The notes beneath the pieces were generated by a model. The model had not been told where the DNA came from, did no database searches, and saw nothing but the letters and a program-made list of their open reading frames with translations. Position numbers and translations under genes: made by a program. A DNA stretch of 64,000 nucleotides from NCBI GenBank assembly GCA_016785225.1, contig JAFBJZ010000384.1, positions 558,001-622,000 of the forward strand. The letters run 5' to 3'. Shown here one piece after another: positions 1-11,920 of this stretch; position 1 is the stretch's first letter; each line of letters begins with the position of its first letter. The stretch comes from Psettodes erumei. Taxonomy: Eukaryota > Chordata > Actinopteri > Pleuronectiformes > Psettodidae.

Positions 1-2100
1 ACTCTGCTGCATGGTGAGTACAAGTCCTACTGGCACATTTACATTTGTAAGTCTAGGGGAAAAACTGGATTAATACTTGAGGGGGACTGAAAATTGTTAC
101 GGATCATTTCTGCACCACAAAACGCAGGAGACCGCGGAGCGAGATTTCCAAATCTTTAATGTCGTCTGGCAAATGTTCATAAACAAGACTAGGTAGGTAA
201 GGCACACTCGAGAGTAGCTCTAGCAATCTTCTGGCAGCCAGTGGATGTCATGGCCCGGTTTATAACGGAGCAGAGGTGATCACCGGAGAATGCTGATCAA
301 GTGTGTCTCATCTGAGTGTGAGAGACCAGCCACGCCTCCTGCCACAACCTGAAAACAGCAGAGAAACAGGAGGGGGAGGGGAAGAACAGAAAGCAGACAA
401 ACCGGGCCATCACAAAAATGATCATTTTCTAATGCTGTATGACATGATGATGATGTTTCTATAGCTGAGAAGGTTGTTTTTCAAGGCAACAATATCTGCT
501 GCCTCAAATATCTACAAATGTGCATTGTATTGCATGGGATTATTGGGATTACATTTTTGTTTGTTTCAATGCAAGTCCAGTTTTAGACAGACAACACATT
601 TTTCTGATAAAATGGTGCAATATTGTTGTGGACGTTGATTATAATCTGTATGGTTTCTAGCTACACCAATTATGTATTTCCCTCAACCCACTTGATCAAC
701 ATCCTCACATAATGCCGACTGGGATTACTACCAGACAATGTTGAAATGTCTAAACACCATAGATTATGGTCCTGTGTAACTATGATAACAGGATGTAGGC
801 CAACTATGCCACTGCACCTTATTCACTCATAAAGAATGGATTGGTATTAAGTTATAATGGCAAGCTATGTGCAGGTTACTTGTATCATGGCAGGTAGGTA
901 AGATCTAGTATGGGGCCCAGTCTTTGTCTAAAGGAAATAGAAGATTGATGCCTACTTTAGCACAATTTGTGCCATGTTTATAAGAGCTGGACTTTGTTTT
1001 TGTCTTGGTTTGTTTGGCTAGATTTGAATGTCATTACCCGACTTCAGACTTCTCTGATTAGTTGTTTAAAAAGACAAAGACATACTATATTTCACATTCA
1101 TATGACTGTAATGTAACTGTTATTTCAGTGTAAATGTATAACCAAAACCCAGGTCTGTTTTTTTCTGTTGTGAATGAATCCCAGCTAAACAGCAATCACG
1201 AAAAATGTCAAAAATGACCCCCCTCACCCCTCTGCTGCAGTGTGGAGAGGTGGTAATGTCAGTGTGGGTGACTGTGTTAGAAGGTGATTCTCCTGTCAGT
1301 GATCACTGTAGATGGGATAAGATTAGGCCAGATCAGATTAGGGGTTGTTTGGGAATAAACATTTAGTGTGAAACTAATCCTTGCACAGGAGCCTCTGGCA
1401 TTGTAATCTATTTGCAGGCGTGTGTAGGAGAGGAGAGGCCATGTTTGATTGAAATGTGAACTCTTAAATCGATATCCATATAGGAAATCTACACATCTGC
1501 ATCACAGGTGGATAACTTCTTTTGGGGGGCTTGGACAGGGTTTTACACGCTAACTCCTCAATTCATTGTGGGTTGCATAGTATGAAAAACAAACACTTCT
1601 CGCCTTCTCTGCTGTCACTCAAGAAATCCTACCTCCTCCATTTTTCAACTAATGGGAGGGCAAGGAAGCAGTAACGTAAAGATCAGTGCTACCACACACT
1701 ACAAGACAGAAAAAAATCAAGACTTGCTTTAAGGACAAAAGATCGATTTTTATTTTATAAGACAGCATAAAATCATGGCAGCAGCAGTCCTTGTCCCACA
1801 TTGTCCCTAACTCCACACACATTTTTAGTGATTTGTCATTATTTGTACAAGAAGAAAAACAAAAATGTAAAAAGATTGACAAGTCATTTTAAAAATATGA
1901 TGTCATTTATGGTCCTTCATGGTAACAATTTATAAGATGGCCAGGGTCCAGATCTATCTCAATCAAAAGTGTTGACTCAAAAGCTGTTGCAACCAGTCTC
2001 ATTGGCTCCTGTAACTTACACACTTGGAAATGAAATGTGTAACTTGCTGAATTAAAATGGACTGAGCAGCTCACATTTTGAGGCTGCTGTGATGTGCACC
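1..2100. other. Non-coding, unique sequence
   Basis: I see no gene here. The first 400 bases are slightly GC-richer and include a purine-rich run near 358-392. The remainder is AT-rich and unique. A TAATC-type pair (AGATTAGG twice) lies at 1322-1343. The short open frames have no recognisable domain and no supporting splice signals. Confidence 0.7.

Positions 2101-2141
<41 letters not shown>
2101..2141. repeat. (AC)n microsatellite
   Basis: A CG/CA alternating run that becomes pure CA, with one CAAA interruption near the end. It is alternating purine-pyrimidine DNA with a short CGCGCG head, so it could adopt Z-form. The open frame crossing it on the minus strand (poly Cys-Val) is an artefact of the repeat. 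Confidence 0.97.
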
Positions 2142-2142
<1 letters not shown>

Positions 2143-2599
2143 TTGAATCAATTTGTGTCTCCGCTATCAATCCATATCTCGATCGTTGGTCCTCCTGATG
2201 TGAATAAACTGGGCTATAGGCCTAACAGGAACCCAATACTTTATATATTTCACTAATGTCAGAGTGTCAGAATGAAGTGCTGCCTGCTGGCACTTGTCAA
2301 ATCTCTCCTCTCCTCTCTGGCCAAGTTCAGCTCAAGTTTCATTTGCCTATCAATGTACAAATGTGTGAGGATTAGACGTTTTGCAACCTGTCATATGAGG
2401 CTATTTTCATTCAGTGATCATGCATTTTCCACAAAATAAATTTCCATCATTTCCCTTGAAAAGGCAGCTGAAACTTTTTTTTTCCTGGAAATCTCCTTTT
2501 CTTTGAATTTTCATAATTATTTTGAAAATAATGTTGTATGTATGTAATTTACTCAATCAGTGGAAAATGGCACTGGGGCTCTTGTTCAACATGCAGTGG
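2142..2599. other. AT-rich spacer, nothing seen
   Basis: Unique AT-rich sequence with a short T-run near 2477. I find no gene, RNA or repeat. Confidence 0.65.
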
Positions 2600-2890
2600 T
2601 GAAGGGGTAAGCCTCAGGAAATCAGCAAGTGTAATTACGAGTATGTCTGATCCCTGTGAAAGCTCTTCCCGGCCACTTTCTCCCCTGTACTGAGGGCTTT
2701 GGCACAAGTGGCAGAGCGGGTCACTGTTTAATAATGAACAGGTCGAGCCCGCTGTAACGGATACATGCACCTGCTTTATACATCAGTCAATTACCTAATT
2801 AGAACTCTCCCTCAGGGGAAAGCTAATACCTCGTCCTAGAGCGGGAGGACAACCCCTTCCATGTGAACAGAGGCGCCCGCAAGACAAACG
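2600..2890. promoter_or_regulatory. Possible conserved noncoding element with homeodomain cores
   Basis: This is a GC-richer, non-repetitive island in AT-rich surroundings. It retains several CpGs and holds TAATTACG near 2632 and the adjoining motif CAATTACCTAATTAG near 2789-2803. The composition and paired homeodomain cores resemble vertebrate developmental enhancers. No reading frame runs through it convincingly. Function is inferred from motifs only. Confidence 0.3.
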
Positions 2891-4479
2891 GATACCTGTG
2901 CGTGTGTGTGTGTCTCTGCATTGGCATGTAAGTATGAAGAACAATAGGAAGGGGGTCCAGTATTTCTTTGCACAGATCAGGTACCCAAGGACACTCATGG
3001 GAAATTGTGCTCTATGCAACTGTGATCCAATAACAAACCTTCCTCTGCCCACCTCCGCACACGCTGCAATCTGCCCCTAGCCATTCATCCTGCCATGAGA
3101 AAGTGATCTATGTAAAGTTTACATTACAATCCTTTATGAGGGGTCTTTCCTGCTCCTTTTCAGAGGGCATGGATTAAATGGTCGGTCAACAGTCCGCAGT
3201 TCTTCTGTGGAATTAGTTGAAATAAAAGCTTTTCACTGGCAGGCCACTGGTAGGTTATCCTGAATTAACTGGGAATGGGAATTCTGCTTCTTTAGTTTGT
3301 TTCTTCACCCTCCATTTACATAAAGTGTACTGACATGGAGGCAAATAAGGTAAAAAAAAATGAAATCAAGAAAGCCTAATCAGGACCTATTGGTCATTAA
3401 AAAGTGATCACATTACTGTATTAATTACTCAACAGGAAAAGTATGTAGTTATTGCTCAATATTGCTCAATTACTTTGATGTCTATTTCTGTCAAAGGTGC
3501 CTTTGAGCAGCTCTACCTTGTAACACATAGAAATTGAAGATGAGACATTGACTTTTAAAAACACAGCCAACTTAAACTTCAGAGATCTATACTTACCCTC
3601 AACAGGTAGTGACGTCACCAGTAGTTGCACTTCTCTTTTGGTAAAGAGTAACCTGGAAGGGGTTCCCCCAGCTCCTGGTAATTCCTTTTAAGATGGCTAC
3701 CAATTTGTATATATTTACATCATTGCAATGCTCTGCTGCAAAACAGTGATGGTGAGACATCACTTAAGATCAGTTTTAAAATATGTTATCTTATTTGGTT
3801 GAACTAACCCTTTAAAGGTGCATTCACTAGTACAGGTGCCAAAGCTGAGGTGTGGGCAATTGATAATATGATCAGACAGTCTGCTTGCATGGACACTATG
3901 GGTTTTGCTTAGGCCACCAGCAGCTCTGAGGCAATCGAGGGACACTTCAGCTGTGATTAAGTCACATACTTAAGCCCCTCAAGGGGGAGGTGGGGTAGGA
4001 AAGAGGGAAAGAGTGATGAAGCGCTCACTTCACAAAGAGGGAGTGTACAAGGACTGACCGTTCAGGATCACTAATGTTAGTCTATACATCCTCATATAGG
4101 TTTCCCTCATGACCTCTGCCCCCCCAACCATTCCTTTCCATCAGGCAAATGTAAAACGTAAAACGCCACCCACTTCCTTGGCCTACAACCAGAAGGGTTC
4201 AGTCGCAAGCAACACCACCCCGACTGCTCATGTAATGTTCTACTGCATGGCAAAATCAATTTCTGCTTATTAATAACAGCTACAGTGTAAATATCTGTAC
4301 TGCAAGGGAGATGGATGGAATTGAAAGAAGAAAAAGAGGACTGAGATTGTGATGGTGGTGGAGGGGGGAGTGGGGGTCGGGGTCACAGAACATGCTCCTA
4401 AAAATCAATTTTCACACAGGAAGACTATTAGGTTATTGAGAAGTGGGATGACTGATTGTGGTCGTGGTGTGTGAGTATG

Positions 4480-4481
<2 letters not shown>
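2891..4481. other. Non-coding sequence with scattered motifs
   Basis: No gene is seen. It contains a 10-bp direct repeat ATTGCTCAAT twice (3451-3470), a perfect CRE palindrome GTGACGTCAC (3609-3618), a C-run near 4120 and a G-rich stretch at 4355-4385. The text around 3780-3820 (AACCCTTTAAAGGTGCA) resembles ends of common fish repeats but is too short to assign. Confidence 0.6.

Positions 4482-4520
<39 letters not shown>
4482..4520. repeat. (GT)n microsatellite
   Basis: Essentially uninterrupted GT dinucleotides, about 19 units. Confidence 0.97.
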
Positions 4521-4522
<2 letters not shown>

Positions 4523-4839
4523 TTACTTATTATAAATTACCTTACAAGTTTCAAGGAAAACTTGAGAGTAGACTTTAGTCTTTATAACAAAGCATGACAA
4601 ATGATTATTGTTACCTTGCAACCAATTTGTATTCAAGACACCTTGCTCAAAATTTAAGTATTAAACAAAAAATAGATATTTTAAATAAAATAAATGGTCC
4701 TCTGTCCAGTCTGATTCTTCCTACTTCCCACGTCATCTTTTTTAGAAGTACTGAGAGACGATGCCCGCTTCTGTGTAGTAACCAGAAGGTAAAGAGAGGA
4801 ATGTGGCCTGCCTCAGCAAGAAATCCCAAAGTGCTTGCC

Positions 4840-5015
4840 GAATCCTAGCTGCTAATACAACTAATGCAGTAATGTAAGGGCCAAGGCGATTAATGAGAGC
4901 GCTCTGCCCCTGACATCTCAGACACCCTAATGTTGCTGCAGCGTCTCCCTAGCCGTGCTTTAATCCATCACTGGTCCCTGTAACCCAATTATAGCCTGAC
5001 GCTTTACTTTTAGCT
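4840..5015. promoter_or_regulatory. Possible conserved noncoding element
   Basis: A compact island of mixed composition with CpGs kept, including AAGGCGATTAATGAGAGCGC near 4882-4901 and an ATTATAGCC core near 4988. No frame or splice structure fits coding. A CA repeat follows within 50 bases. The regulatory role is inferred. Confidence 0.28.
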
Positions 5016-5060
5016 CCTCTGCTGGGTCCTTCACACACATCTATAAAAGGGCAAACATGA

Positions 5061-5079
5061 ACACACACACACACACACA
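5061..5079. repeat. (AC)n microsatellite, short
   Basis: About nine CA units, followed by A-runs and a second short CA patch near 5152-5168. Confidence 0.95.
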
Positions 5080-5999
5080 TAGACAAGAGTGTTTGAGCAT
5101 CATCAGACAAGCACATTTTACAAAAAAAAAAAGTCTCGGGATATTTGCCCACACACACACAGTAACACACACTCGTACCCAACGTAGACACTGGCAGAAT
5201 CAGGTGAGCTCATCGGAAAGACATTTTGCAAGAGGGCTGAAAGACTTTTACAGCTATGCTCATATTGTCAAGCAAACATTATTTTACATAGCATTTGTAA
5301 TATTATTAACCTTTAACCCAGAAAATAAGACTTGCACGATCAAATCTAACTTCACTTTTTTCCCATTTAGTGCAAGCCTTACATCCAAGCTCATGGTAAT
5401 GAACTCTGATTACCAAGATTAACTAACTTCCTGTATTTCCAATGTCATCTCCATAAAGCCCCTTTCTTGTTATGATTGTAATCGGAGCATGATGCTACAC
5501 TAACATGCTCTGTTCCCAGAGGTCCATCTGTGCTCTGTTTTAGCTAAGGGGGCGTGTGTACTGCATTTTTCATGAGGTCCCCCGTGCAACATTTATGATT
5601 CACCCTGAAGGCTTTAAAACAACACTTGACTGCCTATGCTGCCACGATAATACCAACATCTGGAACAAACTGTATGTGAGGGTATCTTGATAGGGTGCAG
5701 GAAGTAGAAGAGCAGCGGCAGACCTCCCAAAGCCCCCTCATGCTCCCTCCTTCTCCCTGTCCGTCAGTTATGTCACATGCAGAGTAACAGCTCTGTCAAT
5801 CAAGAGATCTATGTGCTTACTTCCTCTAAATCAGGTGGATTGACTCCTTAAGAGTTACTGGAGGAGCCTACTTCCATTAGCCACTCCCAACAGCAAATTA
5901 ACTTAAATGTACCCGCTCAATAAAGTTCAAGACAATCATTTGCATGTCAGTGTCCTTTTTCTCTCAAGGCTATTCCCAAACATACAGCTGACTCGTGCA
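5080..5999. other. Non-coding sequence, octamer motif near its end
   Basis: No gene is seen. The 121-residue frame starting in the CA repeat at 5057 is repeat-driven at its start and has no recognisable domain. A perfect octamer ATTTGCAT lies at 5938-5945, about 90 bases before the symmetrical homeodomain block at 6036-6057, so the stretch from about 5800 to 6100 may be one element. Confidence 0.55.
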
Positions 6000-6100
6000 A
6001 ATCCGGAGAATGCTGTGATTCCGTCGCACTAATACCAATTAGCCAGAAAGCTAATTGCAAATAGGAATTGGTCAACTCAAGAGAAAAGGAACCTGTTTAC
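6000..6100. promoter_or_regulatory. Symmetrical homeodomain-site block
   Basis: CAATTAGC (6036-6043) and its exact reverse complement GCTAATTG (6050-6057) are separated by six bases. AATTGG also lies at 6065-6070, mirroring CCAATT at 6035-6040. Homeodomain proteins of the Q50 class bind TAATTA/TAATTG cores, and an inverted pair with a short spacer suits dimer binding. The enhancer role is inferred. Confidence 0.35.
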
Positions 6101-6839
6101 TTTAAAGTGAATTTTTCCAGGGGTGTTGGAATATTTTGGCCTACCTTATAACATCTTACTATGCTATGTTTCTATATATCCAAGTGCTTTGCAGATATAC
6201 CATACCAAAACACAACTTCTGTAGTACTGCATGACAACTGACAAAAAACAAGCGGTGGTGAATTTATCAGATCACAGTCAGGCTATTGGTTTCCTAATGC
6301 AATGACAAATGTGTATCCTCAATAAACATGCCCTGCCATCCATCTGTCAGCTCAGACATGAAGTGTTCCACTTTTGGTCCTTGGAGAGGGAGTCATGTCA
6401 CTACTGAGTTTTTCTTACATCATCAGTTATCATCGTCTGTACAATTATAGGTACGAATGATATGAGAAAGAGCACTGTAGGGGGATTACTGTCGTCAAAA
6501 ATCACCCATAGATATGGAGGTCAGACGGGTTTAGAAGAATATTAAAGCTGTGTGTATCCACACACAAGTCTGATCAGGTCAGATTAAGATGACCATGGCT
6601 AGGCAATGGCAACAGGAAGCCTAACCTGCCTGGATGTATAATGAAAGACTGGGAATTAAAACTATTATATCATGGTATAGGGGAAAGGGATTAACGCTGT
6701 TCCTCCACAGTGCTGGGAATCTGCTTATGAAGGATTTTGGTGATCACATTCACTTTGTTTTACTGTCCTCCACTTCTTTCTTGCCTATCGTGTGTTTATA
6801 TACAGTACAGGATCTCTCTTTTCTTCTCCTCTCCCGCAG
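6101..6839. other. Upstream flank of the candidate exon
   Basis: Unique sequence without a gene. The last 30 bases (from about 6811) form a strong pyrimidine tract leading to the CAG at 6837-6839. TACAGTACAG at 6801-6810 could hold a branch site nearby. Confidence 0.5.
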
Positions 6840-6946
6840 CCCCTGGGCGTCTTCAGCATCAGATGTCATCCTGCCAGAGACGAAATAAGTCAGACAAACA
6901 CAAAGGCTGGACCTCTGAGGAGAACCTTGCCGCATGCTCAAGTGCT
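6840..6946 (+). other. Candidate internal exon, 107 nt, gene unknown
   Basis: The sequence shows a near-uninterrupted pyrimidine tract (about 6811-6836), a CAG acceptor at 6837-6839 and a consensus GTAAGT donor at 6947-6952. Two of three frames are open. The frame read from 6842 gives a hydrophilic peptide containing RRNKSDKHKGWTSEENL; the frame read from 6840 is also open; the frame from 6841 stops at 6886. The length is not a multiple of three, so skipping would shift the frame. I do not recognise the protein, and no partner exon is visible in the window. It could be a coding exon, a noncoding-RNA exon or a chance pairing. It is the strongest splice-signal pair I noticed here. Confidence 0.35.
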
Positions 6947-8817
6947 GTAAGTGCCCGGGAGTCGTCTTACAAGAAACACTTATTGCATTTTGTATTGAGC
7001 ATGATGTTATGAAAAATTAATACTTGGGTAGTGTACCTATCCATTTGTATGCATGTAAATGCACATGCACTGTCTTACTTTCTATATTTATGTTTTAGTA
7101 CATGCATGTGCTTGGGTGTAAGTATGTGTTGATGGATATGTATGTGATTTTGGCATGGGTTACACTGGCTAATTGTATAATCACATGCATATCACAGAGG
7201 TTTCCATCTCCAGAGACCTGTTGTTTTGGTGAAAGGGCAAATATGTAATTCCCAGCTGCATACTGACAATAGTTACTGCACAGGCCTCCTTCCATTTGCA
7301 GCATTTAGGCTCTTTATTTCCTTAGGTTAGTGCCTGTATTGACTCCACTATTGGCAAAACAACAGTGAAAAAATACTACCATAAAGTAAATTGATATGTA
7401 TTCAAAAGCAAGAACAGCTGAAAACAACAGACACTCAGACAAAATCGAAGTGTTTTACAGTAATGTATGTGAAATATATTGTGATATATTATACATTATA
7501 AACTCATAGGATATCAAGTTGCTTACCTATTTTATGAACAAACTTAATAGCTAGGAGTCCTTTGAACTGAGTTCATGTCCGTTTTTAGGGAATTTGTTCC
7601 CCTTTTTCTATCCCATCTTTATTTCATTTCATTTTGGAAATTAATGCAGCCAACCTGTACCCTTTAAATTATGATGGATTACTTTAAGTAGATCAAAGGA
7701 AATCTTATAAAAATGGATTGCACATGAAAACAATGTTCTATGTGATTTTCCTAAATTTCCAAATCTATCTTCTGGTATTCAACAGGATTAGGGGCATTTT
7801 CTTTTTAGCTCCCCTGCATTTCATTGTAAAAAAAAAACTTCTGCTGTTTAAATTTGTAGCATTAATCCCCTTAATATACTGCTTTGCTGTTGTCCGTGCT
7901 TTCTTGAAGAACACAATTTATGCTTTCAATAGCGAAGGTGTGTGGAAAGTCAGGAATTACCTAAATATATTTTCTAGCATTCCTACCTAAAAAAAATCAC
8001 TTGTGGGAGAATCATTTCACCTCATTACTGAGACCAAAATGTTTATAATTTGTCAGTGGAAGGCAGAGTAATGAACAGTTGGGGGATTCTGCAGTGATGG
8101 GCTGCTGTAGTGAAGTTTGTTTTAGATCATTAACAACTTTTGTTGTTGAAAATGGAAGGGATCTTGATCTGACCCTGGGGAACAGTGGTTCATATCCCCT
8201 CAGGTGTTCACCACTTAAAAGACTGTGTCGCTGAGTCAGCTGGGTCAAGAAGAATAAAAGGCCACAATATGATTTGAAAAAAACAGATTAAGGTAAAGCT
8301 TCCGGCTGTTTATGACAATAGAACAGCTACACTGCTTCTTTTCTCTTCAGTATTTCTAAAAATAGACATCTCTTTGGACATTGATTGATGGGCTATGAAC
8401 CCCCGACCCAATGAAATCTAACCAGAGGGACTGTCGTAGCACCACGTAGAGTGTATCAAGCGTCACAATGTTGAGTGAACAACCTGTCTTGGCATTTGTG
8501 GTACTGAATATACCATGACACACAAAGAGTTGTATTCAGTTAGTTATGCACAGCCAGCAAAGCATGCTGGAGAAAACACCACAGAAAAGTGGATCACATT
8601 CACACGTAATGTAGCCGTTGCCAAACGTGTGAGATGAAGACATGCGTGACAGCCAGACATCCATCCACAGACAGGAAGTCAACTGTCCCACGAAACTGGA
8701 GGCGGATTGGTCAAAAGGGGGGATCAGCAGATGTTGCATCTGGAAACAGTCTACAATTATTAGAAGAAGCATCAGTTCTTTACCTCGCAGTCTTATCTTA
8801 ACCTTCACATAACCTTG
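6947..8817. other. AT-rich non-coding sequence
   Basis: No gene is seen. A and T runs are frequent, for example near 7829 and 7988. The 7718-7990 frame is hydrophobic only because the DNA is AT-rich. A slightly GC-richer patch lies at 8390-8480. Confidence 0.6.
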
Positions 8818-9110
8818 TACTTAGGCATAGCAGTGCTTGGAGCTGAATGTCAATATCGTTGACAACATCACAGTGACAATGCTAACTTGTTAATGTTTAG
8901 CAGGTATATTGTTTACCATGTTTACCACCTTAGTTTAACTTGTTAGCGTGACAACTATTGATACTGGTTGATGGGAATGTCATTAGTTTTGTATATACAT
9001 AGTCATAAACTAAAAGAAGAAAACTTGTCAGTATGATTCCTTCTCTTGGAACTATGAATGTTTGTGCAAGATTTAACACAAATGCAATAGATGTTGAGAT
9101 ATTTCAGTTT
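8818..9110 (-). repeat. Diverged dispersed fish repeat, copy 1
   Basis: The sequence follows, with many substitutions, a repeat I recall as abundant in percomorph genomes. Its landmarks are CTTAGGCATAGCAGTGCTT, TTTAGCAGGTATATTG, TTTACCATGTTTACCACCTT, GGGAATGTCATTAGTTTTG and GTTGAGATATTTCAG, in the expected order. The reverse complement of its last 90 bases aligns with copy 2 at 10994-11080, which supports the call from inside the window. No coding capacity or terminal structure is visible, so it is a decayed fragment. Confidence 0.7.
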
Positions 9111-10403
9111 CAAGTATGGATAAAAACTTGCAGAATCAAAAACAAGGTTGGAAATTTGACTTAGAAAATTGAACTTAGTTTGGTTAAACTTGTTGAAATT
9201 GTGGATATGATTTTACAAAGGCAATGATTCATTCTTTTTGAAGAATGAATCCAGAATGCTTGGTTTTCTCCAAAAGAAGAAGATATGGTGCACTGATATG
9301 GAGCTGTGTATGGTTCAGTAGGATTTTCACATTTCTGTGTCCTCAAGGTGAAATATAATGAAAGTATAACATGTCAAAGATGCATATTTATATACTTAGA
9401 TAAGTCACTGTCTGTCCTCTGTGGTGTCATGCTGCATTTTTAATTTATGATCTGTTTTTGAGAAAATAGCCAAATGCTTCAGGCACTGGTAATATTGTCT
9501 CTGCAGGACTCACCACTACACACTCAACAGCAATAATCTTAATGACCCTCTCCTCTATATTTCCTCGCTTCCTCCACCCCTGACCCCTCCACTCTTTCCG
9601 TCCATTCGCGCAGCCCCTGATCCCAGGTTACTTCCACCACAGCGGAGACGGCTAAACACCCCCCCCTTCCCACTGCCACACCACACACTTATACACACCC
9701 TGAGGGTTGAGCCAGTAGGTCCACAGCCTGTGAGTTGTAGCGGCTCCCCTCTTGACTCCCCACCTCGGCGTGTTTCTTCATCCTGCCTCTGGGGTTAGAA
9801 CATGGACGCTGCTCTCTTTCTCTTCTTTATCCGGTCCAGATAACCTTATGTGTTGGACAGGGTGAAGGGAAATCCACAAATAATAGGCATGTTCAATGTC
9901 AGTGAGAATACAATGGGCAGCTCTCCTATACTGCTGGCATCATCTCACTGTTTTACTCTGAGCCAAAGTGATGATGAGGTGTCAGGGCAGACTACTGGGG
10001 CTAGCGTCTAGGTAGAGCGAGGATGACCGAGAATTTGAATTTATCACATCTTCGAAGAATGCATTCAAGTTAAGCATAAAACTGCTGGAAGGCAAAAAAG
10101 GCCAGCGCTTTAAGATGATACATGACACAGAGCAAGACCCCGTGTGTGTGTTGTTCTCCATGTCTCAATAAGGTGGGAGAAGTTAAGAGTCTTTTTGACA
10201 TTTTTATAATTTAGAATGTGAAAATTGTACTCTTCAAGCCCCTTAAATATTTTCAAAGAGTATTTTGCACACAAGGATAATATATTCTGTTTTCTTATGC
10301 TATTGATTCCATGTCTCTGCCCACTCAAGCCTCTCAAGGCCAGCATTAAAACGTCTTGCTTCCTATCTTCATCGTTAATTGATGGTGGATGGTGCCACGC
10401 TTA
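9111..10403. other. Non-coding sequence, C-rich patch
   Basis: No gene is seen. A GC-richer, C-rich patch at 9535-9790 includes a run of eight or more C near 9660. The rest is AT-rich. Confidence 0.6.
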
Positions 10404-10410
10404 TACACAC

Positions 10411-10458
<48 letters not shown>
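10404..10458. repeat. (AC)n microsatellite
   Basis: About 27 CA units with a single CG interruption near 10415. Open frames crossing it are repeat artefacts. Confidence 0.97.
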
Positions 10459-10460
<2 letters not shown>

Positions 10461-10993
10461 TTCCCTGCTCTTCACTTCTTGATATTAAGTGTGTGTGAAT
10501 GTGTATGGACTGTTAAGGTTGCTTTTGTACACTTTACTGGTTATGGCCGCCTTAAGAGCTTATGGATTAAAAGGAGGATGTGTGCCATCAGTACAAGACA
10601 AGACATTAGGCACTCTTTATTAGCTAATCACATAGACAATGGATTTAAAGCACTTCTATAAAACAATATAATGACAAAGGCAGGGTATTATTTGCAAGAC
10701 TCAGTGCTTGCTTGCTCCATTTGTATTAATTAAGTAAGGGGGTGCTGATCTGTATTGCAGCAATTAACAAAGTGCTGATGATAAACTGAGGGTACAGCCT
10801 TTTTAAAGGGATGATTAGCTCATGAGGTTAAGATATGACTGCTTAAGAATCTGGGAGAATAAGGGCATTATACCTAAATATCATCTAAACAAAGGCAAAC
10901 TTATAGTGGGTAAGGCCAATCAAAAGGTTGAAAGAAAAAGATTAAACTGATTGTGTATTTCTTCCTGTATTCTGTGTCATTCCACCAGTTTGC
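10459..10993. other. AT-rich spacer, nothing seen
   Basis: Unique sequence with no gene, RNA or clear motif cluster. Confidence 0.6.
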
Positions 10994-11110
10994 AGACTGA
11001 AATGTCTCAACAACTACTTTAATGGATTACGATCAACTTTTATCTTGACATTTATGGTCCCCAGTGAAGGAATCGCCAGGACTTTGGCCATCCCCTCACT
11101 TTTTGCTTGG
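10994..11110 (+). repeat. Diverged dispersed fish repeat, copy 2
   Basis: The landmarks CTGAAATGTCTCAACAACTA, ATTTATGGTCCCCAGTGAAG and CATCCCCTCACTTTTT match the same percomorph family as copy 1, in the opposite orientation. The two copies cover different, partly overlapping segments of the family. Confidence 0.7.
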
Positions 11111-11886
11111 TAACTAGATACAACATCACCAGCCAGCCTCAATGCTAAATTCTCTTAGTGACCAACTGAGTAGAACATAGATAAACTCTGTATGTATGTG
11201 TGTCCTGTTTAATTAAATGTAAGTGGTAGATTTAAATTGGCATTTAAAATGTGAGAGAATTCTCCCAGCCACCTGCCAATCTCACAATGTTCTCTGGCCA
11301 TCAACTGTCCATCAGCTCTTGACAGTGTGTGGATGGGAGGAGATGAGAGGCAAGCAGACAGATGTGTGGCCATTATACACCCCCCCTCACCCAGCAATGA
11401 TTAGAGAGCTAGGAGGAAGTTTAACACACATCTGTGATGTGTGAAAACCTGACAGGCCTTGCCTGTCCACACAGGCCCAGATGCCTCATGCAGACCAACA
11501 GAAATTCAAAGATTACTTGATGTCTTTACTATTATTTGATTATGTAACACCTTGTGGAATTGACTACACTTGTATGGACGTATGAGACCAACTATTGAAA
11601 TGAAATTGGATAAACTTTGATCAACTTTACTTTTAATAATGTTCTAAAAAATATCTAAAATTAGCATTTTTCCTTTGAATGAAAAATCTAACATATTCTC
11701 ACATTTGTGTTTTGACAATCATATTTATTAAGTGACAGCATGCTCCAGGGGCTTTAACCACACACCTCTCAATGGATGTGTCATAATTTTTGCAATGGGA
11801 TGAAATCAGGTCACCTAACTTGTTAATAAGCAGTTATCATCAAGGGTGTATGTGTGTGTGCATGTCCATGCATGGTGCATTGTTAT
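11111..11886. other. Non-coding sequence
   Basis: No gene is seen. Two overlapping frames on opposite strands near 11210-11440 shadow each other and neither looks coding. Confidence 0.55.
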
Positions 11887-11920
11887 AGTGTGTGTGTGTG
11901 TGTGTTTGTGTTTGTGTGTT
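11887..11920. repeat. (GT)n microsatellite, interrupted
   Basis: GT units broken by two TTTG steps. Confidence 0.95.
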
